Below are positions 39,843 to 48,520 of a DNA stretch of 64,000 nt, one piece after another. Below the pieces are notes generated by a model. It saw nothing but the letters and a program-made list of their open reading frames with translations. It did no database searches and had not been told where the DNA came from. Both the position numbers and the translations under genes were made by a program. Within the stretch, counting starts at the first letter, position 1. The number at the start of each line of letters is the position of its first letter. Source of the stretch: Glossina fuscipes (Eukaryota > Arthropoda > Insecta > Diptera > Glossinidae); the NCBI RefSeq assembly GCF_014805625.2, contig NW_023998414.1, positions 18,209,280-18,273,279 of the forward strand, read 5' to 3'.

Positions 39843-41587
39843 ATCAAACGAGTTCATTAAAACATTACAAATTTTCGAAGAAATAAAAGGGAAAGAATTA
39901 CTAATCTGGAACAAAATCAGTCTCAACCTGTTTTGTCTACATTTTATTCTGTATTTATTTCCTCTATTACTTACTCTTCTTTTCTTGTCTCTATCTCTCT
40001 CCTTTTTTAGACTGGGAACGTGAAGCAGTCTCCAAGGCCGAAATACTGCGACTCATCTATCAGGGCAGATTTTTACATTGCAATGTTACCTTGGGTGCTT
40101 TGGGATTACCCTTGGGCAAGACGACTGTTATGCATTTAGTGCCGCGTGATAATTTACCAGAGCCCAATTCTCAAGGTAAATAAAAATTGATTAATTGAAA
40201 TGAACAAAGAAATTTAATTATAATTTTTTTGCTTATATTCCGTTCACCATTCTAAATATAAGAAGAAGAAGAAGAAAAAGAGAAATAGTTTTCTTCTTGT
40301 ATCTTCCATAACAATAAATGTAAAGGAAACGATTCCGTTTGTCCTCTGGTCACTTATAAAAAATCATCAAATTTTATCATGAAAATATTAGTGATTAAAC
40401 TCTGATATACATAAATAATGAACTTAATCCTAGATATATATAATTTGGAAATTGTGATGTTTCGCTAGGAACAATTTGGGAAAAAATTCAAAATTCAAAT
40501 TCACTTGCTTTAAGCGCGGCTCACATTTACAATCTTACAGAACTTTAAAAATCAAACACGTATATAGTGGGACACGATGCATCACCAAATACCCTACACC
40601 ACTTGGCTTCATACGGTTATTCATATCACGACTTTTCAAAATAAGGCTGCATATGGGAAGTGATCGAAGAAGTAGGCCAAAACATGTCCGTGGACCAAAT
40701 TTGATCAAAATATGTCCAAAAATTACGACCGGTGGCTTAAACACAAAGAAACAACAAACACACGGACGGGTGGATGGGTAGACAATCTTAGAAAGCGACT
40801 TTGAATCGGTCGAAATAATAAAAGGTGGGTCTACTTTAACACCTTGTGGGTGTTGCACATAAACGCTCATGTTGAATACACCCATGCGTCACAAGTGATG
40901 TAGGGTATGCATAAAAAAAAAAAAAAACGTTTATAGCAAAGTCCATTACATTATTTTCTCCTTTTGAAGGATCCTTCACGGGTTTCGAATTTTGTAATTC
41001 AAGTTGTGTGACCGTCCCAATATAGGATGACAAACAAACAGACAGGTAAACCGCTCGCAACATAGCTGAATAGATCAGAGTGACGACTGCTAAATTCGCG
41101 GATTCAAATCTCAGTGCGGTTCAACCATGCTTGGTCATAGTTATTGTGAGTGCTCAGTCGGCAAGGACATAACGCTTAGCGATGATCAGTAATGAGTGCA
41201 ACAACAAGCTTCAAAATGAAGCAGAAGGAAGGCAAAGAAAAAATTTTCTAACATAACCGATATCCATCCTTAGCGGATGGGCTATGCCTTATAACAATCA
41301 ATCTTCGATGGATCTAAACTTTATTTATTGAAAACATGTAGAAGCTTAAAATGGACTTGGAATAATTTCGATGAGACTTTGCATTAAGGTGTCTTATTTT
41401 AACTTTTAACATATTTGCTGGGAATGGTGGACATGGCTTTAGCCAATTACAGCAATTTCTTTGCACTTTTATTAATTTATTTATTTATTTATTTTTTAAC
41501 GTTTTTGCGTTTCTTTTTGTAGACCAGAGACAAAAAAGTAAAGGTGGTTCTAGTAGATGCTGTTCAACGACTTGCTGTATTTTGTAA
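18398..41587 (+). CDS. UBL3 (membrane-anchored ubiquitin-fold protein), 5'-partial
   Basis: Three exons (18398-18506, 40011-40175, 41523-41587) join in frame to give 112 residues plus a stop. UBL3/MUB proteins have a ubiquitin fold, lack the C-terminal diglycine used for conjugation, and are tethered to membranes by a prenyl group; in mammals UBL3 acts in sorting proteins into small extracellular vesicles. The visible protein opens with INLRLILVSGKTKEFLF and has ILRLIYQGRFLH in the middle and TTVMHLVPRDNLPEPNSQ near the end. It finishes with RCCSTTCCIL, a CAAX box (C-C-I-L, Leu favouring geranylgeranylation) with extra cysteines that could be palmitoylated. All junctions are GT-AG and codon phases agree. 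Compared with human UBL3 (117 residues), about nine N-terminal residues are missing, so the initiating exon is presumably upstream of the window. Drosophila has one orthologue (CG9038, from memory). Identification is firm. Confidence 0.95.
19002..19138. repeat. TA and CT/TA microsatellites
   Basis: Bases 19002-19033 are (TA)n. Bases 19105-19138 are (CT)n passing directly into (AT)n. Seen directly. Confidence 0.9.
20905..20975 (+). mobile_element. tRNA-like SINE head (possible)
   Basis: TGGCGCAATTGATAAACGC resembles an internal Pol III A box (TGGCNNAGTGG), and GGTTTCATATCCTGCC about 35 bases on resembles a B box (GGTTCGANTCC). The spacing is about that of a tRNA. The stems do not pair well enough for a working tRNA, so a tRNA-derived SINE or tRNA pseudogene is more likely. 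The downstream body (to about 21.2 kb) is not obviously repeated elsewhere in the window. Confidence 0.3.
22287..22364. repeat. (CT)n microsatellite, about 75 bases
   Basis: A long pyrimidine tract of TTTC then CT units. It is strongly strand-asymmetric and lies within the UBL3 intron. Seen directly. Confidence 0.95.
25560..25690. repeat. CCCT and CT-rich tract
   Basis: CCCT/CCTT units near 25570-25600 are followed by (CT)n at about 25638-25690. This is a second large pyrimidine tract on the same strand of the UBL3 intron. Confidence 0.85.
26034..26064. repeat. (CAG)n microsatellite
   Basis: About ten CAG/TAG units in noncoding sequence. A similar CAGCAG/AATAAT patch recurs near 26745-26762. 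Confidence 0.85.
26288..26319. repeat. (AAT)n microsatellite
   Basis: About ten AAT units. Seen directly. Confidence 0.9.
26479..26663. repeat. Compound ATTC/GTTC and GA microsatellites
   Basis: Bases 26479-26554 are tetranucleotides that change from ATTC units to GTTC units partway along. Bases 26601-26663 are (GA)n with interruptions. The minus-strand frames rich in Thr-Asn-Glu-Arg or Ser-Leu across this block are translations of these repeats, not genes. Confidence 0.9.
27003..27034. repeat. (ATAC)n microsatellite
   Basis: Seven to eight tandem ATAC units. Seen directly. Confidence 0.9.
29015..29056. repeat. (CA)n microsatellite
   Basis: A CA dinucleotide repeat with one GAA interruption. 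Seen directly. Confidence 0.9.
29661..29965 (-). mobile_element. DINE-1/Helentron-like repeat with terminal hairpin
   Basis: Starts with TATACCCTATGCCACTCGTGG, and the whole end (29664-29694) can fold as CCCT..GCCAC-TC-GTGGC..AGGG. The interior includes ATTTTCTGAATCGATTTAAG, then GTCCGTCTGTCTGCCCA, then an AAGTCGCAATTTGTGAGATA block. This order matches the other copies read in reverse. Fly DINE-1 elements have the same design: a hairpin next to TATACCC and an internal GTCCGTCTGTC block. Confidence 0.55.
30709..30739. repeat. Poly-A run of 31
   Basis: Thirty-one A residues in the UBL3 intron, followed by AG-rich sequence. It could be the tail of an old retroposon, but no body is recognisable upstream. 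Confidence 0.9.
33062..33330 (-). mobile_element. DINE-1/Helentron-like repeat
   Basis: Begins ATACCCTACATCACAAGTAG, a near match to the terminal signature of the copy at 40.6-40.9 kb. It contains a TTTTCTGAATCGAGTTAAAA block and an AATTTTCGCGATATTTTGAT block, both shared with other copies in the same order. The far end is approximate. Confidence 0.5.
33830..34252 (+). mobile_element. DINE-1/Helentron-like repeat
   Basis: Aligns by eye over most of its length with 53690-54133. Shared landmarks are 'gaaccaatttttagc/tgaaaa', 'cgtaggagcgg/aacgg', 'atggacagacacgctta', 'gtctatctcaacccattctg' and the GGGTATAA end with a TCAC-AA-GTGGTGA fold just before it. It has no coding capacity. The shared structure across about 420 bases makes it a real repeat family. 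Confidence 0.6.
34704..34740. repeat. (GT)n microsatellite
   Basis: GT units passing into GTAT units. Seen directly. Confidence 0.9.
36540..36830 (+). mobile_element. DINE-1/Helentron-like repeat, worn copy
   Basis: Contains GAGACGGACAGATATGCTTA, then GCGGATCTATCTCAAGTCCT followed by TCTAAGTATTACGTAC. These match the GGACAGACACGCTTA and GTCTATCTCAACCC blocks of the 33.8-34.3 kb copy. The GGGTATA end is eroded. Confidence 0.45.
37440..37720 (-). mobile_element. DINE-1-like repeat fragment
   Basis: Contains TTTTCCGAATCTTTTCAAGT, then CCATCCGTTTCTGTCCC, then CAATTTTCGAGATATTTTCT. These are the same blocks in the same order as the copies at 29.7 and 33.1 kb. The termini are not clear. Confidence 0.4.
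38060..38340 (+). mobile_element. DINE-1-like fragment with expanded ACAG/GGCA tract
   Basis: The segment has the family's 'aaatttcgctaaaatatctc' and 'aaaagttgcaatctg' phrases. The GACAGACGGACA block, short in other copies, is expanded at 38180-38215 into tandem ACAG then AGGC units. Repeat expansion at this position is typical of microsatellite-associated DINE-1-like elements. Confidence 0.45.
39570..39591. repeat. (GAT)n microsatellite
   Basis: Seven GAT units followed by imperfect copies. Seen directly. Confidence 0.85.
39795..39841. repeat. Poly-T run of about 47
   Basis: The longest homopolymer in the window, about 170 bases upstream of the second UBL3 exon's acceptor. Its length may be an assembly estimate, since runs this long are hard to sequence. 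Confidence 0.9.
40011..40175 (+). CDS. UBL3 exon, C-terminal half of ubiquitin fold
   Basis: Completes a split Asp codon and then encodes WEREAVSKAEILRLIYQGRF and on to NLPEPNSQ, ending one base into the next codon. The acceptor is CCTTTTTTAG and the donor GTAAAT starts at 40176. The IYQGRFL and GALGLPLGKTTVMHLV segments are nearly identical to animal UBL3. Confidence 0.97.
40589..40908 (+). mobile_element. Near-complete 320-base DINE-1/Helentron-like element with inverted ends
   Basis: The clearest copy in the window. The left end is ATACCCTACACCACTTG and the right end CAAGTGATGTAGGGTAT, inverted with one mismatch in 17 bases. The right end also forms its own hairpin (CCC..TCAC-AA-GTGA..GGG, about 40881-40905). 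The inside has the family's CACACGGACGGGTGGATGGG block and GAATCGGTCGAAATAATAAA. It is non-autonomous. Confidence 0.6.
41048..41330 (+). mobile_element. tRNA-derived SINE-like element (possible)
   Basis: ATAGCTGAATAGATCAGAG resembles an A box. GACTGCTAAATTCGCGGATT and TTCAAATCTC resemble the anticodon loop (GCU) and B box of tRNA-Ser without the variable arm. AACCGC at 41049 can pair with GCGGTT at 41117-41122 like an acceptor stem. The T stem is broken, so it is not a working tRNA. Downstream to about 41330 is unrelated sequence that could be the SINE body. Confidence 0.35.
41523..41587 (+). CDS. UBL3 last coding exon with CAAX box
   Basis: Encodes QRQKSKGGSSRCCSTTCCIL and the TAA stop at 41585-41587, after completing an Asp codon. 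The acceptor is TTTTTGTAG. The five cysteines and final C-C-I-L fit prenylation plus palmitoylation at the membrane; vertebrate UBL3 ends similarly in CVIL. Confidence 0.95.
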
Positions 41588-41643
41588 CTAACTAGCGTTT
41601 AATTAAAATTTAATTATATTATACATAAATACACTCAATCAAC

Positions 41644-41645
<2 letters not shown>

Positions 41646-41679
<34 letters not shown>

Positions 41680-41692
41680 CTCAATATATATG

Positions 41693-41724
<32 letters not shown>

Positions 41725-42249
41725 TATATATATAATTTAATTTTATAAATGATAATGCAAAATATATAACAATAATAATAATAATAATAATGATAATGAT
41801 GATAATATTAAAAAGTAAAAAAACAAAAACTAAAAATAAATATATATATATAAAAATTTTAATAAGTTATTTAAATAAAACACGAACAAAATAACGTCTT
41901 TATAAATATACATACATAAATACGTACAAATTATATATATACATACAGGTGTATAATATATATCTTAGTTCGTATATATGCAATATATGTTCGTATATAA
42001 GTATGCACGTATGTATGTTTATGTATATTTAAAAGCTAACAATACTGCAGACGAAAATCGTAAGAGATTTCCTTTTTAAGAAGAAAGAAAGGAACTTTTT
42101 TTTTAGATTGTTTCTTATCTTATTTTTTTTTATATTGTTGTATTAATTTGTTTTTTTTTTTTTTTGTTTAATTTCAAAAAAATACTTTAGCAGCGCAATG
42201 TTGAATAATGTTTTTATTAAATTAAAGAACAATATATATATATATACAC

Positions 42250-42291
<42 letters not shown>

Positions 42292-42316
42292 ATATGTATA
42301 TATATATATATATATA
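41646..42316. repeat. TA/AT dinucleotide tracts in the UBL3 3' UTR
   Basis: Tracts at 41646-41679, 41693-41732 and 42231-42316 are nearly pure AT dinucleotides. The last is interrupted by ACACAC and TGTATATG. Transcribed, they would form strong AU hairpins. Confidence 0.85.
41835..41840 (+). promoter_or_regulatory. Candidate UBL3 polyadenylation signal
   Basis: First AATAAA downstream of the stop codon, 248 bases on, with a second at 41874-41879. Such hexamers are common by chance in this composition. Confidence 0.3.
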
Positions 42317-42330
42317 AACTCTATACATAT

Positions 42331-45300
42331 TATGCAAATATAAGAACAAATTATCAGATAGTGTAGTGCACCCTTACTGATCATGTATACAGTATAGTGT
42401 ATGTCGATAAATGCATGCAAATGATTTATTGAAAATGTGAAGCGAAGAAAAAAGAATTTACTGCAATAAGCGTAAGAAGGGTGCGACAAAATATTAACAC
42501 CCTTTAACACCGTAGTGCTTTTCCATCTCAAAATTGACCTAAACAAATAGTTTTCTTCTTTATTCGGTCGGTCGATTTCAATTTTGAAATATAAACGAGA
42601 ATGCGTTGACACGCATACTATGGTATTAGCAAACAAAAGGTTTTAGAAAAAAAGTTTTTTTTTTTTTTTTTTTTTTTGCTGTCTAGTTAGTTCTTTAACT
42701 TAACTTAAGCTCGATATCTCTGTTATTACGTTACATAAGCACAGCTTGTGTACACCACTACATCTTCAAATGTGTAATACTTCACCTTAAGTCATGAATA
42801 AATCGAAAAATGTCTTTCTTTCTATGCCATTTCATATCCACCATTATCGGAGCCACTGCGACCATTTTTGATGCCGTTTTTACCAAATTAATTAAGGAAT
42901 TATTGGGAGATTCAAAAAAACAAAAGTGGGACTGCAAGGGGCTGAAGAGTAATATCACATTATGGTCACTGAAGAACATATATATATTCGGATTTTTGCA
43001 TATAACAGTACAAATTATAAAGCACAGACGATTTTTTCCCTTTTTTCTTTTCAACTACGAAAGTGATCACTTTCACGCTACAAAGTCCCTATTTCGGCGA
43101 CCAAGCTGGCTTAAAAGCTACTGAGCATTAACTGAGGGGTATTTTGCGAAAAGAAAATTTCTTCTATTTTGAAGACGCATTATCGACAAATGTTAGGGCG
43201 GAATCTTAGTTTGAAACGACAACTCATATTTCAAAGCTGACGACGGTACGACAAGTTCGAAAACAATTATTTCGCGAGAATACCTTTTAAGGCTTGATTT
43301 TCAAGTAATTTTTTATTTTTTTTCCAAACCGCGAGCCCACCTACCACAAAAATGAACACTTCTATCGGCTTGGCAGGATTGTGCTTAACATTTCTTTCGG
43401 AACATTCGATGAGAAGACGCCATATACCGTATGATATCGATCTTATTGCATTTTGATATTGTTTGATTTGCAGCTTATAGCTAACTGTCTGAACCGCACT
43501 ACAATATTTACAAGTGTTCCAAGTGTTCTGCGGACTTTCGAACTTATGCAACGTAGATTTGATTTAGGAAATATTAGCTGATTTTTCCATCTATGATAGA
43601 AAACATGTCAAGGAAAAATGTAGAGTTCAACTTACAGCTAAAATTACAATTTTGGGATTATGGATTAAAAAAGAATAAAATAAAGCAATATATCAATGAA
43701 TGAGTGATTTGGGTTTTTGAAGTTACCCTACGGAGAGTGAAGCTACATTTTTCAAACGAATCATGTTCGAGATCGCAATAGTGGACGGTCATGCAGATTT
43801 AGCTGAACTGCAATCCTCTATTCACATTGATTACGTATATGAGACCAACTACATTTTTACTTTTTCTGAGTAACCGAGTAGATAGGAATCGCGATTACTA
43901 ACTCAGAGCACACTTTGATCGTCGTTGAAGTGAGTAATTAGTCGATAAAGGTATAAAGAACATTCAGCGGTTTGGCGCACACACCCCAAATCGCAAGCCT
44001 TTCAATCCCTTTCTCTTGCGTTATTTCCTTTTGATTGACACCGTGTCACGTGTATAGAGGATCGATCCCTCACCTGAGTATGTAATCATTCTGAAAGACA
44101 AAAACTTTCCGAATTTTAGAAACATTTAACATATACTGCTTATAATAACCAAAAAACAGCCTTCAAGAAGACAAGTCCTTCTTTTCTTTTAACTCCTTTT
44201 TTTGCCTTTATTCTGTTTCACTGTTCATTACGTGCTGATATAAATATCGCTTAGGAGGATGGTCTAGACAATTTTTTTAAACTATGTTTTTCTTTAATCT
44301 TACTCTAAATTATCAAGCGAGAAACCCACAGCGTAGATATGGTGATATCTCAAAACTGAACCAGCTTTGTCCATTTGGTTAAATAGGTCAAGACTTTTTC
44401 GCGAAAATACAATGTTAATACATGTTGCCCTAAATCAGCTCTCAAGACTATTCGTATAAAACTGATAAAGAGATTACCAGAGAATAATTTTAAATTGACT
44501 TTGCAGTTAGCTGGCGTTTTGCTTTGGGTCTAATTTGCTTAACTCATGCAATCATTTTCAAGTCATTTAGTAAAGCTAAAAAAAAAAAAAAAAACAAAGA
44601 CAGAAGTTTACTAGATATTGTCACATTGAATTACTTTAGAGCGTATATAGCCTACAGAAATGCAGAAATGTTTTCTTATCTCTGACATCCTTATAAGGGG
44701 CAAAAGAAGAAAGAAACAGCTCGTGGTATTTCTCTGATTCTTTTAATACAAGTCAGGTTTACGGGAATCAGCAGAGGGACCTATATCACTAATGTCAAAC
44801 ATCCCTTGCCGGAAATGTAGGACATGTATAAATATTTTGTTTCCATTAAAGCAAAAAAAAAATCAAAAAGAAACATCAACAACAATTTGTAGAAAATGAT
44901 TTAAATCAATACAGAAAAAAAAAATTAAAGTTTAAATCAAAGCACATTTTGTAAAATAAATATGACATAGCAAGTAGATAATTCCAAGTTATTGTCATGT
45001 TTATATACGAAGATGTTAAGGTAATTTATTTGAATGACAAAAACAAAAAAAATTAAATGAATAAAAAAATAAAAAAAAACACACAAGAATTGATTTAATC
45101 AAAAAACGACAAAAATCTCCGCAAAAAAGAAAAAAAAAAAAAAAAATAGCAAATTATATTAGCCACATAAACGTAAAAAAAAGATATGATATGTGTACAT
45201 ATAAGTATATATAAACATATATATATATATATATATATATAAAGTGAAATGGAATTTTCATGGTTTTTTTTTTTACATATTTCTTACTTTTTGTTTATTT

Positions 45301-45982
45301 TTTCTAAACCAACATTAAAAAAAAAAGCAAAAATTTATATATATGTGTATATTATGTGTAAAGGAACAAAAAATTTGATTATTGTTATCTTCCAATTTAT
45401 TTAATAAATTTATGTGCAAAAAAAAAAAAAAAATGAATTAAAATCATAACAATGCAACTTTGATAAAAGCGATTCACTTCTTAATGCTACTCGGAGAGCA
45501 TGTAAAACAATCATAATAATAGTAATAATAGTAATAATAATAACGATAATAATAATAATTGCAAAGAAAATGTTGCGAAGCAATTGTTAATGAAAATTAT
45601 TTTTAAAAAATTTAAAAACTTGTTTTGTCAAAATTTTCCTCTTAAATATATTAACGTGATTGAAAATGTTTATTCCAAAATGACTCTGACACATATCTGA
45701 TCATTTCTAAACAAACAAACTTTAAGAAATTTAGGAAAACTGTAAAAAAGCTAATAGAATAAGCGCAGCATTGAATGGCACCTTAGATTTATTGAGGATT
45801 GCCTCTCACAGCTGTACGGCACGCTACATAGCACGCGTTCCTTATTTCATCAGGAAGACTTTGATATAGTTTTACTTATTGACAGCATGACCTATCAATT
45901 CCGAAATCTAAGATAGATTGTCATTTTCAATTCCTGCAGCTGTCACCACTGCCGCCTGCTTACAGACGAATGAACGGCCACG
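42331..45982. other. No gene seen
   Basis: Two frames stand out slightly from chance: 42810-43124 (+, ATG start, 104 codons) and 43267-43551 (-, 94 codons). Neither shows a domain I can name with confidence. Poly-T at about 42655-42677 and an A-rich block from about 44850 onward are the main textures. Confidence 0.5.
44850..45620. repeat. A-rich low-complexity block
   Basis: Runs of A broken by single C, T or G dominate the + strand, with an AATAAA-like site followed by about 15 A at 45403-45433, a TA tract at 45217-45241 and AAT units near 45513-45560. The same texture resumes at 47700-48520. Between the two blocks lies a mariner remnant and a DINE-1-like copy. Confidence 0.7.
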
Positions 45983-46815
45983 TGGGAGTGCAAATTAGCT
46001 GGGTTCCGCGCGGTAACAAAGATTGTAATTTGTACTGTAGGGAGTAGAATAAAATTGTGACTTCTTCATTTGAAAGCTATATCTATAAGCTATACACAAC
46101 TGCATAAATTGAGCCATTACAGCGGGTACAACATAGTTTCTTAGAGCCTTGAATAGATGTAGTTGTGTGCCAAAAAATGAAATTTGCGAGAAACTTTACT
46201 TTTTATGTTTATTTCGAAGGATAGGAGCGGCTAAATCCTTACGAGCGATGAACAGTGGATGGGCTTCAATATCCAAAGCTTAAATAACCTCTGTACAGAA
46301 TATGTGAACTTATAACATGGACGATAAGGCTGAATAGCCTTAATGGCTCCATTTGAAGGAGTCAACTGGGTGTGATGGCGTAAAGTCTGTTCCACCCAAA
46401 TGATATCATCACTAAGGAGTGCTATAAACAATAATTGTCATAAATTGATTATAAAAGTCATGGTATCGTGAGTTTTTAGGAAATGATTGCAGCTTTAGCT
46501 TGGAATGTCCTACCCTCCCCGCTGTCATCAGCAGACATTACTTGTTCCGATTAACACTGGTTTCAATGGATTAGTTATTATTTGCTCGAATGGTGCACCG
46601 ATTCTTACGGCGATATCCAAATATGAGTTCTTTTGGGATGTAGTTTTAGAAGACGAGACTTTTTGAGATGGAATTCGAAAATTACCTGAAAGATGGGAAA
46701 AAGCCGTAGCTAACGATCGATAATACTTTGACTACAATACATTATAACAATTTCTCTGAGTAAAGCTTTAAATTTATAGAAAAACCTTCAAAACTTATTC
46801 CTATAAACGTACATT
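45983..46815 (+). mobile_element. mariner transposon remnant, transposase C-terminal part
   Basis: Near the right end (46673-46738) a frame reads IRKLPERWEKAVANDR, a stop, then YFDYN. This is the hallmark C-terminus of mariner transposases (GI-x-K-LPERWEKVV-x-SDG-x-YF). About 150 bases upstream, WNVLPSPLSSADITCSD, a stop, then HW corresponds to the mariner WEVLPHPPYSPDLAPSDYHLF segment that carries the last catalytic Asp. Several stops and frameshifts show it is dead. The 5' part of the transposase is not recognisable. A second copy, inverted, is at 60565-61278. Copy limits were set from where the two stop matching. Confidence 0.65.
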
Positions 46816-46910
46816 GTATGCACACATACATGCGAACAGCTAGCAACTGATTTTAGCTATAACTGTCATTAAAAATCAATGATTATTCCATATCCTTACT
46901 TTGTAATGAT

Positions 46911-47256
46911 AAAAGAGGGGCGACCAGAATTTTTAGTTTCATCTCGATAGAAATTTCTTCATATGTAGAGAAGACACTCCCCGTCTCCTCTCATTGCTTC
47001 TGTAGACTCTATCCTGTCTATATAGTTGACGGAAATTTATGATGTTTCACGGGAAACATGTCCCATGTGCATTGGTTTTTCAACGTACGGACAGACAGAC
47101 ACGCTTACATCAGTTTAGAATTTGACATTGATCAATAAAATATGTATTTTTCATGGGGTGTCCAGAGTTTCTTCCTCGGTGTTGGAAACATTTTGTCAAA
47201 AATGAATACACCTCTCATCCTTCATTGATGTGCATAAAAAATAGTGTAGGATATAA
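46911..47256 (+). mobile_element. DINE-1/Helentron-like repeat
   Basis: Contains ACGGACAGACAGACACGCTT, then AGTTTAGAATTTGACATTGA, then GTTTCTTCCTCGGTGTTGGA. These match in order the DINE-1 blocks GACGGACATGGC, GATTCAGAATTTGATGC and CTTCCTTCTGGGTGTTAC. The terminal GGGTATA is degraded. Confidence 0.5.
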
Positions 47257-47699
47257 TTAATATTCGATATGATCTAATACTGAATGGTTGTGCGCGATTT
47301 TTTTTAATTTTCGTACATGCGCTATATAGGATAACTCATAGAATATAATCCTACAGATGTTTCATCGGTCTTTCTATTGTAGTTCTGTGATTAATGAGCA
47401 AAAGGACGTGTAAGGTGTGCGCTTTGACCGACGCTCATTGATGGCTCATCTTCAATACCAACTTGTATGCAATTGCTTTGAAAGTTTTTGCTAAATTTGA
47501 AGCCAACAACTTAATTTCTGCCGCTGATCGATCCATATGAGCAGACATGCTTCTGTTTCTTCTTATTGCATAGCGATTCTTTTTCGGAGGTGAATTTGAG
47601 TGAAATTTTCTATGTAATGTAAATACAAAAATTATTACCCAAGAGCTTTTACATAAGAAGTTTTTCCTGGTGATATCCAGCAATTCTCTTTTTTGTTCA
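47257..47699. other. No gene seen
   Basis: A minus-strand frame at 47435-47683 (82 codons, Lys/Arg/Ser-rich) is open, but I can attach no family to it and see no supporting splice or start context. Confidence 0.4.
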
Positions 47700-48520
47700 A
47701 AATTTCAAAAAAATAAAAAAATTGAAAAAAAACGCTTTTAACTTAGTTGTATATAAATTATATTTATCCTTATAATCAAAAAAGCGAACGAACAACAACC
47801 ACAGCGACAAACAGAATTAAATTATTTATAATAATCAAAAAGAATTTATTAGTAAAATTTTGTTAAATAAAAAAAAAAAAAAAAAAAAACGTTATTTAAA
47901 AAAGACAAAGAAAGAACAACACAACAAATAAAAAGGAAAAAAAAAAGCCACTTAAATAAATATCTGTTAAATCTGTTTAAAAAGCAATTAATTAAATCAA
48001 AAATGAAATAACAAAAATAAAAACAATTTTAGAAATTATGTACAATTTTTATGTTAATATTTATGTGTTTAACGAAACAAAGCAAAAGTAAATATAAAGG
48101 AAAGTCAAAATAGAATTTTTGACAAAATAATTATAATAATAATAATAATATTGAGTATTGAAAACATAAGCCCACAAAACAAAACTAGCCACTTAATTGA
48201 ATTAATTAATTAATTACTTATTAAAAACAAAACCAAAAAAAAAAAAAAAAAAAAAAAAAAATAGAAAAAAAAAATGATAGCAAAAAAGAAAATAACATAA
48301 ATAAAAATAAATATAATAATAGTAATAATAATCAATAATGAAAAGCGCTTTAAACAGGTATTTTGCTCGACATAATATCACATCAACTATAAATGTTTAT
48401 ATTAAAAAAACCAGCAACAAAATAAATAAATAAATAAAATACAATTATGTGTATATGTAAATGTAAAATGTAATTGATATATGAGAAAAACAACAAGAAC
48501 AACAACAAGTAAAGAAAACA
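47700..48520. repeat. A-rich low-complexity block
   Basis: Poly-A runs, including about 28 A at 48234-48261, with AAT units near 48130-48150 and AAAT units near 48419-48440. It is strongly A-over-T biased on the + strand. Confidence 0.7.

Larger units (their letters stand above)
18507..40010 (+). other. 21.5 kb UBL3 intron, no nested gene seen
   Basis: Long intron between two well-supported exons, phase 1, GTATGT donor and TTTTTTAG acceptor. It is filled with AT-rich sequence, dozens of microsatellites and homopolymers, and at least six DINE-1-like copies between 29.6 and 38.3 kb. I saw no nested protein gene on either strand; frames up to 129 codons inside it look like chance frames. Long first introns in flies often hold enhancers, but nothing here shows that directly. 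Confidence 0.8.
40176..41522 (+). other. UBL3 last intron (1.35 kb)
   Basis: GT-AG intron, phase 1. It contains one near-complete DINE-1-like element (40589-40908) and a tRNA-like SINE head (41048-41125). Its minus and plus frames of 75-116 codons overlap the repeat and are not genes. Confidence 0.85.
41588..42330 (+). other. UBL3 3' UTR (extent uncertain)
   Basis: Extremely AT-rich sequence directly after the stop, including (TA)n tracts at 41646-41732, (AAT)n near 41768-41790 and a further (AT)n tract at 42231-42316. The first AATAAA hexamers are at 41835-41840 and 41874-41879. A longer UTR reaching the A-rich blocks beyond 44.8 kb is possible but cannot be shown from sequence. Confidence 0.5.

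Noticed and set aside
40535..40885. 116-codon minus frame in the last UBL3 intron
   Set aside because: It lies almost entirely within the 320-base DINE-1-like element.
43267..43551. Minus frame whose EVFIFVVGGLAVW phrase looks like the start of kelch repeats
   Set aside because: The resemblance is short, no BTB/BACK part or further kelch repeats appear upstream or downstream, and no splice signals support an exon.
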